Position numbers and translations under genes: made by a program | In this document: positions 1-8,584 of the stretch, in pieces | Position numbering within the stretch: position 1 is the stretch's first letter | Layout of the letters: each line of letters opens with the position of its first letter | Source: Leisingera sp. NJS204 | GTDB lineage: Bacteria; Pseudomonadota; Alphaproteobacteria; Rhodobacterales; Rhodobacteraceae | Assembly: GCF_004123675.1 (NCBI RefSeq) | Contig: NZ_CP035417.1 | Span: 3,401,501 to 3,465,500, forward strand | DNA: 64,000 nucleotides | Direction of reading: 5' to 3' | Notes under the pieces: generated by a model | Told to the model about the DNA's origin: nothing | Databases searched by the model: none | What the model saw: the letters and a program-made list of their open reading frames with translations, nothing else

Positions 1-30
1 GCACAGCGTGACCGGCTGAAGCGTATATGA
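1..30 (+). CDS. possible 3' tail of an upstream gene (partial)
   Basis: Reading from base 1 in frame 1 gives a nine-residue tail ending in TGA at 28-30. It could be the end of the gene upstream of xsc; in relatives that position is often the taurine regulator tauR, which is inference only. Another frame also stops early (16-18), so the assignment is weak. Confidence 0.2.
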   Translation, partial: AQRDRLKRI

Positions 31-53
31 AAATCCACCTTTGCTATTTTCAT
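27..53. promoter_or_regulatory. inverted repeat upstream of xsc
   Basis: Eight-base arms ATGAAAAT (27-34) and ATTTTCAT (46-53) flank an 11-base spacer about 130 bases before the xsc start. The arms could be an operator for the sulfonate operon or a weak terminator of the upstream gene. No clear -35/-10 pair was recognised in 54-182; an AGGAG ribosome-binding site sits just before the xsc ATG. Confidence 0.3.
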
Positions 54-182
54 CATGCCAGTTTTGGACCTATCCGGGTTTGGCAACTGGCCCTAACCCG
101 GTCTCCCCCCGCCCCCTAAACCAGAGTCAATTCCCGGCACTGCGCCCGGGGGAATTCCGCGTCTCACTCAGGAGAACCCGCC

Positions 183-1955
183 ATGAAAATGACCACCGAA
201 GAAGCCTTCGTCAAAACCCTGCAAATGCACGGCATCGAACACGCCTTTGGCATCATCGGCTCGGCCATGATGCCGATTTCCGATATCTTTGAGCCGGCAG
301 GCATCACCTTCTGGGACTGCGCCCACGAAGGTTCCGGCGGCATGATGGCGGACGGCTACACCCGCGCCACCGGCAAGATGTCGATGATGATTGCCCAGAA
401 CGGCCCCGGCATCACCAACTTTGTGACCGCCGTGAAAACCGCCTACTGGAACCACACCCCGCTGCTGCTGGTCACCCCGCAGGCCGCGAACAAGACCATG
501 GGCCAGGGCGGTTTCCAGGAAATGGAACAGATGCGCATGTTTGCCGACTGCGTCTGCTACCAGGAAGAAGTGCGCGACCCCTCGCGCATGGCCGAAGTCC
601 TGAACCGCGTGATCATGCAGGCCAAGCGCAACTCGGCGCCGGCCCAGATCAACGTGCCGCGCGACTATTTCACCCAGGTGATCGACATCGACCTGCCCGC
701 AATCGTCGACTTTGAACTGCCCTCCGGCGGCGCGGATGCGGTGAGCCAGGCAGCCGAGCTGCTGTCGAACGCCAAGTTCCCGGTCATCCTGAACGGTGCC
801 GGCGTTGTCATCGGCGGCGCGATCCCCGCGTCCATGGCCCTGGCCGAGCGTCTGGATGCCCCGGTCTGCGTTGGCTACCAGCACAACGACGCCTTCCCCG
901 GCTCGCACCCGCTGTTTGCAGGCCCGCTGGGATACAACGGTTCCAAGGCCGGCATGGAGCTGATCTCCAAAGCTGACGTAGTGCTGGCACTTGGCACCCG
1001 CCTGAACCCGTTCTCGACCTTGCCCGGCTACGGCATCGACTATTGGCCGACCGACGCGAAAATCATCCAGGTTGACATCAACCCGGACCGCATCGGCCTG
1101 ACCAAGAAAGTATCCGTGGGCATCGTCGGCGACGCAAAAACCGTTGCAGACACGATCCTTGGCCAACTGGCAGACACTGCAGGCGACGCGGGCCGCGATG
1201 AGCGCAAGGCGCTGATCTCGCACACCAAGTCGGCTTGGGCCCAGGAACTGTCCTCGATGGACAGCGAGCAGGACGATCCCGGCACCACCTGGAACGAACG
1301 TGCCCGCGCTGCCAAGCCCGACTGGCTCAGCCCGCGCCGCGCATGGCGTGCAATCCAGGCCGGCCTGCCGAAAGATGCGATCATCTCCTCGGACATCGGC
1401 AACAACTGCGCCATCGGCAACGCCTACCCGTCGTTTGAAGACGGCCGCAAATACCTGGCCCCCGGCCTGTTCGGCCCCTGCGGTTACGGCCTGCCGGCAG
1501 TTGTCGGCGCGAAAATCGGCTGCCCCGACGTTCCGGTTGTCGGTTTCTCGGGCGACGGCGCATTCGGCATCGCAGTGACCGAGCTGACCGCGATCGGCCG
1601 CGAAGAATGGCCCGCCGTGACCCAGGTTGTTTTCCGCAACTACCAGTGGGGCGCGGAAAAGCGTAACTCCACCCTGTGGTTCGACGACAACTTTGTCGGC
1701 ACCGAGCTGGACCAGCAGGTCTCCTATGCCGGCATCGCCAATGCCTGCGGCCTGAAAGGTGTGATTGCCCGCACCCAGGACGAGCTGACCGACGCCCTGC
1801 GTCAGGCCTGCGAAGACCAGAAGAAAGGCATCACCACCCTGATCGAAGCGATGATCAACCAGGAACTGGGTGAGCCGTTCCGCCGCGACGCAATGAAGAA
1901 ACCGGTCGCCGTTGCTGGCATCAGCAAGGACGACATGCGTCCGCAGCAGGTCTGA
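183..1955 (+). CDS. xsc: sulfoacetaldehyde acetyltransferase
   Basis: This cytoplasmic thiamine-diphosphate enzyme converts sulfoacetaldehyde plus phosphate to acetyl phosphate and sulfite. It is the desulfonation step of taurine, isethionate and related C2 sulfonates. The 590-aa length is normal for Xsc. The N-terminal pyrimidine-binding domain has a conserved CAHEGS stretch with Glu at residue 49, and the C-terminal domain has the ThDP/Mg motif GDG (about 457) with the following RNYQW Asn about 25 residues on. An AGGAG ribosome-binding site lies 8 bases before the ATG. The gene is followed at once by a TauE-type exporter, pta and soeABC, which handle its two products. Acetolactate synthase is the nearest alternative, but the neighbours and motifs favour Xsc strongly. 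Confidence 0.97.
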   Translation: MKMTTEEAFVKTLQMHGIEHAFGIIGSAMMPISDIFEPAGITFWDCAHEGSGGMMADGYTRATGKMSMMIAQNGPGITNFVTAVKTAYWNHTPLLLVTPQAANKTMGQGGFQEMEQMRMFADCVCYQEEVRDPSRMAEVLNRVIMQAKRNSAPAQINVPRDYFTQVIDIDLPAIVDFELPSGGADAVSQAAELLSNAKFPVILNGAGVVIGGAIPASMALAERLDAPVCVGYQHNDAFPGSHPLFAGPLGYNGSKAGMELISKADVVLALGTRLNPFSTLPGYGIDYWPTDAKIIQVDINPDRIGLTKKVSVGIVGDAKTVADTILGQLADTAGDAGRDERKALISHTKSAWAQELSSMDSEQDDPGTTWNERARAAKPDWLSPRRAWRAIQAGLPKDAIISSDIGNNCAIGNAYPSFEDGRKYLAPGLFGPCGYGLPAVVGAKIGCPDVPVVGFSGDGAFGIAVTELTAIGREEWPAVTQVVFRNYQWGAEKRNSTLWFDDNFVGTELDQQVSYAGIANACGLKGVIARTQDELTDALRQACEDQKKGITTLIEAMINQELGEPFRRDAMKKPVAVAGISKDDMRPQQV

Positions 1956-1960
1956 ACCTG

Positions 1961-2707
1961 ATGCCCCTGCCCTTTGACCTTTCAATGGGCCAGGGGGCCT
2001 ATCTGGCCGCCGCGTTATTCGCGGCGGCCTTGATCCGCGGCTTTTCCGGCTTTGGATTTTCCGCGATCTTTATCATTCTGGCAGCATTGACCACCAATCC
2101 GCTGCCGCTGATCCCGGTGGTGTTTTCCTGCGAAATCGCCATGACCGTCTTTCAGGCGCGCGGCATCCGCCCGCATATCGACTGGCGCCGCGCCTTTGCC
2201 CTGCTGGCCGGTGCCGCGGTCGCCACCGTACCCGCCATCGCCATCATGGCCCGGCTGGGAGAGTATGAGGCAAGGCTGGCGATCTCGTGCCTGATCCTGG
2301 TGCTGAGCCTGGTACTGCTGAGCGGCTGGCAACTGGAACGCCCGGTCGGGCGCAATGGCACCGCAGGCGTCGGCGCCATCGCAGGCATCGCCAACAGCGC
2401 CGGGGTCGGCGGGCTGCCGGTGGCGGCCTTCCTGACGGCACAACCGGTGCCGCCTGCGGTGTTCCGCGCCACGATGATCGTATTTTTGACCGGTATCGAC
2501 CTGATGGCGCTGCCGGTGATGGCCGCAAACGGATTGGTTGGTCCGGAAACGCTGACCGGCATCCTGCTGGCCTTTCCCATTCTGGGGCTTGGCATCTGGG
2601 CCGGCTCCCGCGGTTTTCATGCGGTCTCCCAAAGACTGTTCCGGCGCGCGGTGGTGCTGATGCTGACCGCCTTTTCGCTGATCAATATTGCGCGGCTGGC
2701 GTTCTGA
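1961..2707 (+). CDS. TauE/SafE (TSUP) family sulfite/anion exporter
   Basis: A 248-aa polytopic inner-membrane protein of the TauE/SafE family. It has the family's two-fold internal repeat, visible as RGFSGFG near residue 26 and ANSAGVGG near residue 145, within seven to eight hydrophobic segments. The likely role is export of sulfite released by Xsc, inferred from position. Its ATG lies 5 bases after the xsc stop, so translation is probably coupled, and it precedes pta. TSUP proteins also carry other anions or sulfur compounds, so the substrate is not proven by sequence. Confidence 0.85.
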   Translation: MPLPFDLSMGQGAYLAAALFAAALIRGFSGFGFSAIFIILAALTTNPLPLIPVVFSCEIAMTVFQARGIRPHIDWRRAFALLAGAAVATVPAIAIMARLGEYEARLAISCLILVLSLVLLSGWQLERPVGRNGTAGVGAIAGIANSAGVGGLPVAAFLTAQPVPPAVFRATMIVFLTGIDLMALPVMAANGLVGPETLTGILLAFPILGLGIWAGSRGFHAVSQRLFRRAVVLMLTAFSLINIARLAF

Positions 2708-2741
2708 ACGCCCGACGCCCCGAACCGCAGCTACAGGACCA

Positions 2742-3776
2742 ATGCCCGTGACCAAAACACTCTCGCCCCTCGAACTGCTGCAGGCCGAAGCCCCGGCCGT
2801 CCGTCCTGTTGTCGCGCTCAGCGAGGGCAGCGATCCCCGCGTCGTGGCGGGTGCCCTGGCCGCGCATCAGGCCGGCATCGCCGATGTGATCCTGATCGGT
2901 CCCAAAGCCGACGTCACCGCCGCCCTGCAAGCCGAAGGTGCCAGCGCAAGCGAGGGCGTCGCGGTTCATGACCCGGCCGCATCCGGGCTGACCGAAGCCT
3001 TCGCGGCTGAGTACCACAGCCTGCGCAAGCACAAGGGCGTGGATGAGGCCAAGGCCCGCGCCGCTGCCGAAACCCCGCTGGTCTATGCCGCCATGCTGGT
3101 GCGTCTGGGCCACGCCACCGGCACCGTTGGCGGTGCAGTCCACACCACCGGCGATGTGGTGCGCAGTGCCATTCAGGTGATCGGCATGGCGCCGGATGCG
3201 GGCATGGTCTCCTCTTTCTTTCTGATGTACCCGCCCGACGGCGCCCCCGATGGCGCCCGGGCGATGCTCTATTCCGACTGCGGCCTGGTGATTGATCCGA
3301 ACCCGGCTGAGATGGTCTCAATCGCCGCCGCCTCGGCCCGGTCAGCCAGCGCGCTGCTGCGGGTGGATCCGAAACTGGCCTTCCTCAGCTTCTCCACCAA
3401 AGGCAGCGCCAAGCATCCGGCGGTGGACAAGGTGACCGAGGCTTTGGGGCTGTTTCAGAATGCGCATCCTGATCTGCAGGCTGATGGCGAACTGCAGTTC
3501 GACGCCGCCTTTGTGCCTGCCATAGGGGAGCGGAAATCGCCCGGCTCCAGCGTGGCGGGCCAGGCCAATGTAATGATCTTCCCCAATCTGGATGCCGGCA
3601 ACATCGGCTATAAGATCACCCAGCGGCTGGGCGGTTATTCCGCCATCGGCCCGGTGCTGCAGGGGCTGGCAAAACCCGCCAACGACCTGTCGCGCGGCTG
3701 CAGCGCCGAAGACGTCACCCAGATCATCGCCGTCACCATCCTGCAGGCCGCAGGCGCCCCGGGTCCGGATATTTGA
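2742..3776 (+). CDS. pta: phosphate acetyltransferase (short form)
   Basis: Converts the acetyl phosphate made by Xsc to acetyl-CoA. The 344-aa protein is the short single-domain Pta type, without the N-terminal DRTGG/AAA regions of E. coli Pta. Recognisable blocks include VALSEGSDPR near the N-terminus, GGAVHTTGDVVRSAIQVIG in the middle, and SAIGPVLQGLAKPANDLSRG near the C-terminus. An upstream in-frame ATG at 2688 would overlap the exporter gene and adds a low-complexity tail. The ATG at 2742 has an AGGA ribosome-binding site and gives the family N-terminus MPVTKTLSPLELL. It is the third gene of the sulfonate operon. Confidence 0.95.
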   Translation: MPVTKTLSPLELLQAEAPAVRPVVALSEGSDPRVVAGALAAHQAGIADVILIGPKADVTAALQAEGASASEGVAVHDPAASGLTEAFAAEYHSLRKHKGVDEAKARAAAETPLVYAAMLVRLGHATGTVGGAVHTTGDVVRSAIQVIGMAPDAGMVSSFFLMYPPDGAPDGARAMLYSDCGLVIDPNPAEMVSIAAASARSASALLRVDPKLAFLSFSTKGSAKHPAVDKVTEALGLFQNAHPDLQADGELQFDAAFVPAIGERKSPGSSVAGQANVMIFPNLDAGNIGYKITQRLGGYSAIGPVLQGLAKPANDLSRGCSAEDVTQIIAVTILQAAGAPGPDI

Positions 3777-3872
3777 ACCATCCTCCCAAAAATCCGAACC
3801 CTCGCAGAACACTATTCCCAAATTGAGGCTTTCCGTCATACGGTCGCCCGAAACACCCAACAGGACCCGCCC

Positions 3873-6695
3873 ATGACCCATCAGCAGCCAATCCTGAACA
3901 CGTCGCCCAAGGTCTCGGACGAGATCCGGCAGACCACCTGTTACATGTGCGCCTGCCGCTGCGGCATCAACGTGCATATGAAAGACGGCAAGGTTGCCTA
4001 TATCGAGGGCAACCGCGACCACCCGGTGAACAAGGGCGTGCTCTGCGCCAAGGGGTCGGCCGGCATTATGCAGGTCAACGCGCCGTCACGGCTGAAGGCG
4101 CCGATGATCCGCACCGGCCCGCGCGGCTCGGGCCAATACAAGGAAATCTCCTGGGACGAGGCGCTGGCAATTGCGGTGGGCTGGCTGGAGCCGGTCCGCC
4201 ACGAGGCGCCCGAGCAGCTGGCGTTCTTCACTGGCCGCGACCAGTCGCAAAGCTTCACCAGCTTCTGGGCGCAAAGCTTCGGCACTCCGAACTATGCGGC
4301 GCACGGCGGTTTCTGCTCGGTCAACATGGCGACCGCGGGCATCTACACCATGGGCGGCGCGTTCTGGGAGTTCGGCCAGCCCGACTGGGACCACACCAAA
4401 CTGTTCATGCTGTTCGGCGTCGCCGAGGACCACGATTCCAACCCGATCAAGATGGGTCTGGGCAAGATCAAGAAGCGCGGCGCACGGGTGATCGGCGTCA
4501 ACCCGATCCGCTCAGGCTATAACGCGATTGCAGATGAATGGGTCGGTATCACGCCGGGCACCGACGGGCTGTTCATTCTGTCGATGATTCACGTGCTGAT
4601 GAAGGCCGGCAAGATCGACCTCGACTATCTCAGCCGTTACACCAATGCTCCGGTGCTGGTGAATGCCTCCGAAGGGCCGGACAAGGGCCTGTTCCTGCGG
4701 GACGATGACGGCAAGATGCTGGTGATCGACCGCAACACCGGCAAGCTGACCCCGTTCGACCAGCCCGGCGTGCGCCCCGACCTGTCGGCTGTGTACGAGG
4801 CAGATGGCGTCACCCACCGTCCGGTGTTCCACCAGATGGCCGAGCGTTACCTGGCCGACGAATACACCCCCGAAGCCGTCGCGGAAAAATGCGGCATCCC
4901 GGCCAAACGCATTCGCGCCATTGCGGGCGAGCTGGCCCGCGTCGCCTTTGACGAGGCGTTTGAGCTGGACGTCGAATGGACCGATTTCCGCGGCGAAAAA
5001 CATACCAAGATGACCGGCCGCCCGGTCTCGATGCACTCGATGCGCGGTGTCTCGGCCCATGCCAATGGTTTCCAGACCTGCCGCGCGCTGCATGTGCTGC
5101 AGATCATCCTTGGCACGGTTGAGGTCCCCGGCGGCTTCCGCTTCAAACCGCCCTACCCCAAACCGGTCGAGGCGCACCCGACCCCGCATTGCAAGGCAAC
5201 CCCCGACACCCCGTTGGACGGTCCGCACCTGGGTTTCGTGCGCGGACCGGAACATCTGGCACTGAAGGAAGACGGCAGCCCGGCGCGGATCGACAAGGCA
5301 TTCACCTGGGAAAACCCGATGTCGGCCCACGGGCTGATGCATATGGTGATCTCCAACGCGCATGCGGGCGACCCCTACAAAATCGACACGCTGTTCATGT
5401 ATATGGCCAACATGTCGTGGAACTCCTCCATGAACACCAAAGGTGTGATGGAGATGCTGACCGACAAGGATGAAAACGGCGACTACAAGATCCCGCACAT
5501 CATCTATTCGGATGCCTATTCTTCGGAGATGGTGAGTTTTGCCGATCTGATCCTGCCCGATACCACCTATCTGGAGCGCCACGACTGCATCTCGCTCTTG
5601 GACCGCCCGATCTGCGAGGCGGATGCCGCAGCCGATGCCATCCGCTGGCCGGTGATTGAGCCGGACCGTGATGTGCGCGGCTTCCAGACGGTGCTGGTCC
5701 AGCTCGCCAACCGGATGAAGCTGCCGGGCTTCACCAATGCAGACCGCACCGCCAAGTGGAAAGACTACGCCGACTACATCGTCAACCACGAGCGCAAGCC
5801 GGGGATTGGCCCGCTGTCCGGTTTCCGCGGTGAAGACGGCAGCAAGACCGGCCGCGGCGAAGTGAACCCGGAACAGCTGAACCAATACATCGAAAACGGC
5901 GGCTTCCATGTGGCCCACATCCCCGAAGAGGCAGGGTATTACAAACCCTGGAACACCGCCTATCAGGACTGGGCCGTGGACATGGGTATCTATGACAGCC
6001 CGCAGCCCTATCTGTTCCAGCTTTACGTCGAGCCGATGCGCAAGTTCCAGCTGGCCGCCGAAGGCCATGGCGACCGCCAGCCGCCCGAACATCTGCGCCA
6101 GCGGGTCAAGGACGTGATGGACCCGCTGCCGATCTGGTACGAGACCGACCAGCAGGGAAACGAGGGCTTCACTGTCAACGCGCTGACCCAGCGTCCGATG
6201 GCGATGTACCACTCCTGGGGCACCCAGAACGCCTGGCTGCGCCAGCTGCACGGCCGCAACCCGCTGTATGTTCCAACCAAGCTGATGCGCGAGAACAACC
6301 TGCAGGACGGTGACTGGGCCAAGGTCACCTCGCCGCATGGGTCGATCACCGTGCCGGTGATGGAAATGGCGGCGCTCAACGACAACACCGTCTGGACCTG
6401 GAACGCCATCGGCAAGCGCAAGGGCGCCTGGGCGCTGGAAGAGGACGCGCCGGAAGCCACCAAGGGTTTCCTGCTCAATCACCTGATCCATGAACTGCTG
6501 CCCCCCAAGGGCGACGGCATGCGGTGGGCAAACTCGGACCCGATCACCGGCCAGGCGGCCTGGTTCGACCTGAAAGTCAAAATCGAAAAGGCCGCCGCCC
6601 CGGCTGACCTGCAGGAAAGCCAGCCGGCCTTCCCTGCTCAGGAGTCGCCCGTTGGCACCGGCCCGAAAGAACTGAAGTGGAAAGTAGGCAAATGA
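3873..6695 (+). CDS. soeA: SoeA-type sulfite dehydrogenase, molybdopterin subunit
   Basis: Catalytic subunit (940 aa) of a DMSO-reductase-family complex. A [4Fe-4S] motif is visible at C23-x2-C26-x3-C30-x27-C58, followed by the molybdopterin domains. C148 in the GGFCSVN stretch is placed to be the Mo ligand (inference). There is no twin-arginine signal, so the enzyme should be cytoplasmic, as known for SoeABC and unlike periplasmic SorAB. The following genes encode a four-cluster ferredoxin subunit and a DmsC/NrfD-like anchor, the expected SoeB and SoeC. The place behind xsc and pta indicates oxidation of sulfite to sulfate with electrons going to quinone. Polysulfide or thiosulfate reductase is the structural alternative. 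Confidence 0.92.
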   Translation: MTHQQPILNTSPKVSDEIRQTTCYMCACRCGINVHMKDGKVAYIEGNRDHPVNKGVLCAKGSAGIMQVNAPSRLKAPMIRTGPRGSGQYKEISWDEALAIAVGWLEPVRHEAPEQLAFFTGRDQSQSFTSFWAQSFGTPNYAAHGGFCSVNMATAGIYTMGGAFWEFGQPDWDHTKLFMLFGVAEDHDSNPIKMGLGKIKKRGARVIGVNPIRSGYNAIADEWVGITPGTDGLFILSMIHVLMKAGKIDLDYLSRYTNAPVLVNASEGPDKGLFLRDDDGKMLVIDRNTGKLTPFDQPGVRPDLSAVYEADGVTHRPVFHQMAERYLADEYTPEAVAEKCGIPAKRIRAIAGELARVAFDEAFELDVEWTDFRGEKHTKMTGRPVSMHSMRGVSAHANGFQTCRALHVLQIILGTVEVPGGFRFKPPYPKPVEAHPTPHCKATPDTPLDGPHLGFVRGPEHLALKEDGSPARIDKAFTWENPMSAHGLMHMVISNAHAGDPYKIDTLFMYMANMSWNSSMNTKGVMEMLTDKDENGDYKIPHIIYSDAYSSEMVSFADLILPDTTYLERHDCISLLDRPICEADAAADAIRWPVIEPDRDVRGFQTVLVQLANRMKLPGFTNADRTAKWKDYADYIVNHERKPGIGPLSGFRGEDGSKTGRGEVNPEQLNQYIENGGFHVAHIPEEAGYYKPWNTAYQDWAVDMGIYDSPQPYLFQLYVEPMRKFQLAAEGHGDRQPPEHLRQRVKDVMDPLPIWYETDQQGNEGFTVNALTQRPMAMYHSWGTQNAWLRQLHGRNPLYVPTKLMRENNLQDGDWAKVTSPHGSITVPVMEMAALNDNTVWTWNAIGKRKGAWALEEDAPEATKGFLLNHLIHELLPPKGDGMRWANSDPITGQAAWFDLKVKIEKAAAPADLQESQPAFPAQESPVGTGPKELKWKVGK

Positions 6696-6700
6696 CGGGC

Positions 6701-6747
6701 GCAATTTTCTTCGAAGAAAATTGCCAGGAAAATTTGAATTTTCCTGG
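6701..6747. repeat. 47-bp double-palindrome element, copy 1 (inside the soe operon)
   Basis: Two 24-bp palindromes share one C at 6724. The first (6701-6724) has 11-bp arms GCAATTTTCTT / AAGAAAATTGC around CG. The second (6724-6747) has 11-bp arms CCAGGAAAATT / AATTTTCCTGG around TG. It begins 5 bases after the soeA stop and ends 27 bases before the soeB ATG. A copy with the same 11+2+11 architecture but different arm bases is at 51151-51197. In RNA it would give two strong adjacent hairpins that could tune relative soeA/soeBC output or mRNA stability (inference). Confidence 0.9.
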
Positions 6748-6774
6748 CTCCGCAAGCCGCACACGGAGTATGCA

Positions 6775-7581
6775 ATGACTGAGCTTCCCGCCAAGACCGA
6801 CCGCAAAATGGGTCTGGTCATCGACCTGGACACCTGCGTTGGATGCCATGCCTGTGTGATTTCCTGCAAAGGCTGGAACACCGAAAACTACGGCGCGCCC
6901 CTGTCGGACCAGGATCCTTACGGCAGCGACCCTTCGGGCACCTTCCTGAACCGGGTGCATTCCTATGAGGTGAAGCCATCCCCCTGCAGCAGCCAGCCGG
7001 ATCCGGCAGCGCAGCTGATCCATTTCCCCAAATCCTGCCTGCACTGCGAAGACGCGCCCTGCGTCACCGTCTGCCCCACCGGCGCCAGCTACAAACGGGT
7101 GGAAGACGGCATCGTGCTGGTGAACGAAGACCACTGCATCGGCTGCGGCCTGTGTGCCTGGTCCTGCCCTTACGGCGCACGCGAATTGGACCTGGCCGCA
7201 GGTGTGATGAAGAAATGCACGCTTTGCGTGGACCGGATCTATAACGAAAACCTGCCGGAGGTGGACCGCGTTCCTTCCTGTGTTCGGACCTGTCCGGCAG
7301 GCGCGCGCCATTTCGGCGACCTTGGCGATCCCGGCAGCGATGTCTCCAAACTGGTGGCGGAGCGCGGCGGCATGGATCTGATGCCGGAAATGGGCACCAA
7401 ACCGGTGAACAAATACCTGCCGCCCCGGCCCAAGGACACAATCGAAGAAGAGATCGACATCCTCGCCCCGCTGCTGGCGCCAGTCGCTGAAGAACCTCAG
7501 GGTTTCCTGGGCTGGCTGGACAAAGCACTCGACAAAATTCCAGGTCAATCTTCAGGCCGATCTTCAGGGGGGGCGAACTGA
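6775..7581 (+). CDS. soeB: SoeB-type sulfite dehydrogenase, iron-sulfur subunit
   Basis: A 268-aa electron-transfer subunit with four [4Fe-4S] cysteine groups: DTCVGCHACVISC, KSCLHCEDAPCVTVCP, DHCIGCGLCAWSCP, and the split KKCTLC...SCVRTCP. This is the DmsB/PhsB/NrfC arrangement. It should pass electrons from SoeA to the membrane anchor. The ATG at 6775 has a GGAG ribosome-binding site and gives MTELPAKTDRKMG. An earlier ATG at 6721 would begin inside the palindromic element and is unlikely. No Tat signal is present, consistent with a cytoplasmic complex. The stop overlaps the soeC start (TGATG). Confidence 0.92.
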   Translation: MTELPAKTDRKMGLVIDLDTCVGCHACVISCKGWNTENYGAPLSDQDPYGSDPSGTFLNRVHSYEVKPSPCSSQPDPAAQLIHFPKSCLHCEDAPCVTVCPTGASYKRVEDGIVLVNEDHCIGCGLCAWSCPYGARELDLAAGVMKKCTLCVDRIYNENLPEVDRVPSCVRTCPAGARHFGDLGDPGSDVSKLVAERGGMDLMPEMGTKPVNKYLPPRPKDTIEEEIDILAPLLAPVAEEPQGFLGWLDKALDKIPGQSSGRSSGGAN

Positions 7582-8468
7582 TGCATCCCGCACCATCCGT
7601 CATCATATTCACCACACTGTCGGGGCTGGGCTTTGGCCTGCTGGCATTCCTTGGTCTCGGCCAACCCGCGGTGACCGGCACAGTGGCCTTTGTCTTTTAC
7701 GCCATCGCCTTTGGCCTGGCTTGCGGCGGCCTGATGGCCTCGACCTTCCACCTTGGCCGCCCGGAGCGTGCTTGGCGTGCATTCACCCAGTGGAAAACCA
7801 GCTGGCTGTCGCGCGAGGGTGTCTGCGCCGTCGGTGCCCTGCTGGTCATGGGGCTTTACGCGCTTGGCGCGGTGTTCCTGGACAGCCAATGGACGTTGCT
7901 GGGCTGGATCGGCGCCGCTCTCAGCCTTGCCACGGTATTCACCACCTCGATGATCTACACACAGCTCAAGACCATCCCGCGCTGGAATATGGAACTGACA
8001 CCGGTGATGTTCCTCTCCTTCAGCCTTGCTGGCGGCGCCTTGCTGGCGGGGGCCGAGGCCGTGGCGCCCTGGCTGCTGGCCATCGCAGGTGCTGTGCAAC
8101 TGGCCTATTGGGCCAAGGGCGACCGCGCGCTGGAGGCCTCCGGCACCGACATCGGCACCGCCACCGGTCTGGGTGAGCGCGGCGCGGTCCGCGCCTTTGA
8201 ACCGCCGCACACCGGCTCCAACTACCTGTTGCGCGAATTTGTGCATGTGGTGGGCCGCAAACACGCGCAGAAGCTGCGGATGATCGCATTTGTGCTGGGC
8301 TTTGCCTTGCCCCTGCTGCTGATCCTGACCCCGGTTCAGGGTGTGGTGATCAAACATCTTTTTGCAGCCCTTGCGGTCATTTCGCACATCGCTGGCATCG
8401 CCGTATCGCGCTGGCTGTTCTTTGCGCAGGCCGAACATGTGGTCGGCCTCTACTACGGCAAACGCTGA
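7581..8468 (+). CDS. soeC: SoeC-type membrane anchor (DmsC family)
   Basis: A 295-aa polytopic membrane protein with about eight hydrophobic helices, of the DmsC type. It anchors the SoeAB heterodimer to the cytoplasmic membrane and delivers electrons to quinone. Its ATG shares a base with the soeB stop, so it is translationally coupled. Blocks such as GLMASTFHLGRPERAWRAF near residue 55 and a PPHTGSNYLLREFVHVVGRKH loop near residue 215 are typical of the family. It is the last gene of the operon and is followed by a strong terminator. Confidence 0.9.
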   Translation: MHPAPSVIIFTTLSGLGFGLLAFLGLGQPAVTGTVAFVFYAIAFGLACGGLMASTFHLGRPERAWRAFTQWKTSWLSREGVCAVGALLVMGLYALGAVFLDSQWTLLGWIGAALSLATVFTTSMIYTQLKTIPRWNMELTPVMFLSFSLAGGALLAGAEAVAPWLLAIAGAVQLAYWAKGDRALEASGTDIGTATGLGERGAVRAFEPPHTGSNYLLREFVHVVGRKHAQKLRMIAFVLGFALPLLLILTPVQGVVIKHLFAALAVISHIAGIAVSRWLFFAQAEHVVGLYYGKR

Positions 8469-8475
8469 CATATTC

Positions 8476-8507
8476 CGGGGCGCCCACTGCGGCGCCCCGA
8501 TTTTTTT
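8476..8507 (+). terminator. rho-independent terminator of the xsc-soeC operon
   Basis: A 9-bp perfect GC-rich stem, CGGGGCGCC (8476-8484) with GGCGCCCCG (8491-8499), has a 6-base loop and is followed by a run of seven T (8501-8507). It starts 7 bases after the soeC stop. Confidence 0.93.
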
Positions 8508-8526
8508 GTGTATTTTTACGACGGCA

Positions 8527-8553
8527 TGTCACAAACGCCCCTGCTGTCTCGTC
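8527..8553 (+). promoter_or_regulatory. predicted ECF41-type promoter
   Basis: TGTCACA at 8527-8533 is followed after 16 bases by CGTC at 8550-8553. These match the -35 and -10 elements that I recall for ECF41 sigma factors. The match lies 31 bases before the ATG of the decarboxylase gene, whose downstream partner encodes an ECF41 sigma factor. Autoregulation is therefore predicted. Confidence 0.75.
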
Positions 8554-8584
8554 CTGTTCCTGAAGCCATCTGAAAAGGAACAGA

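Noticed and set aside
41-292. 83-codon frame across the xsc start
   Set aside because: Out of frame with xsc and rich in chance residues; no ribosome-binding site.
168-1985. 605-codon minus-strand reading frame opposite xsc
   Set aside because: A shadow of a GC-rich gene; the protein has no recognisable family, while the plus-strand frame is clearly Xsc.
4512-6881. 789-codon minus-strand frame opposite soeA/soeB
   Set aside because: Complement of codons of well-identified subunits; low-complexity His/Arg/Gln-rich translation.
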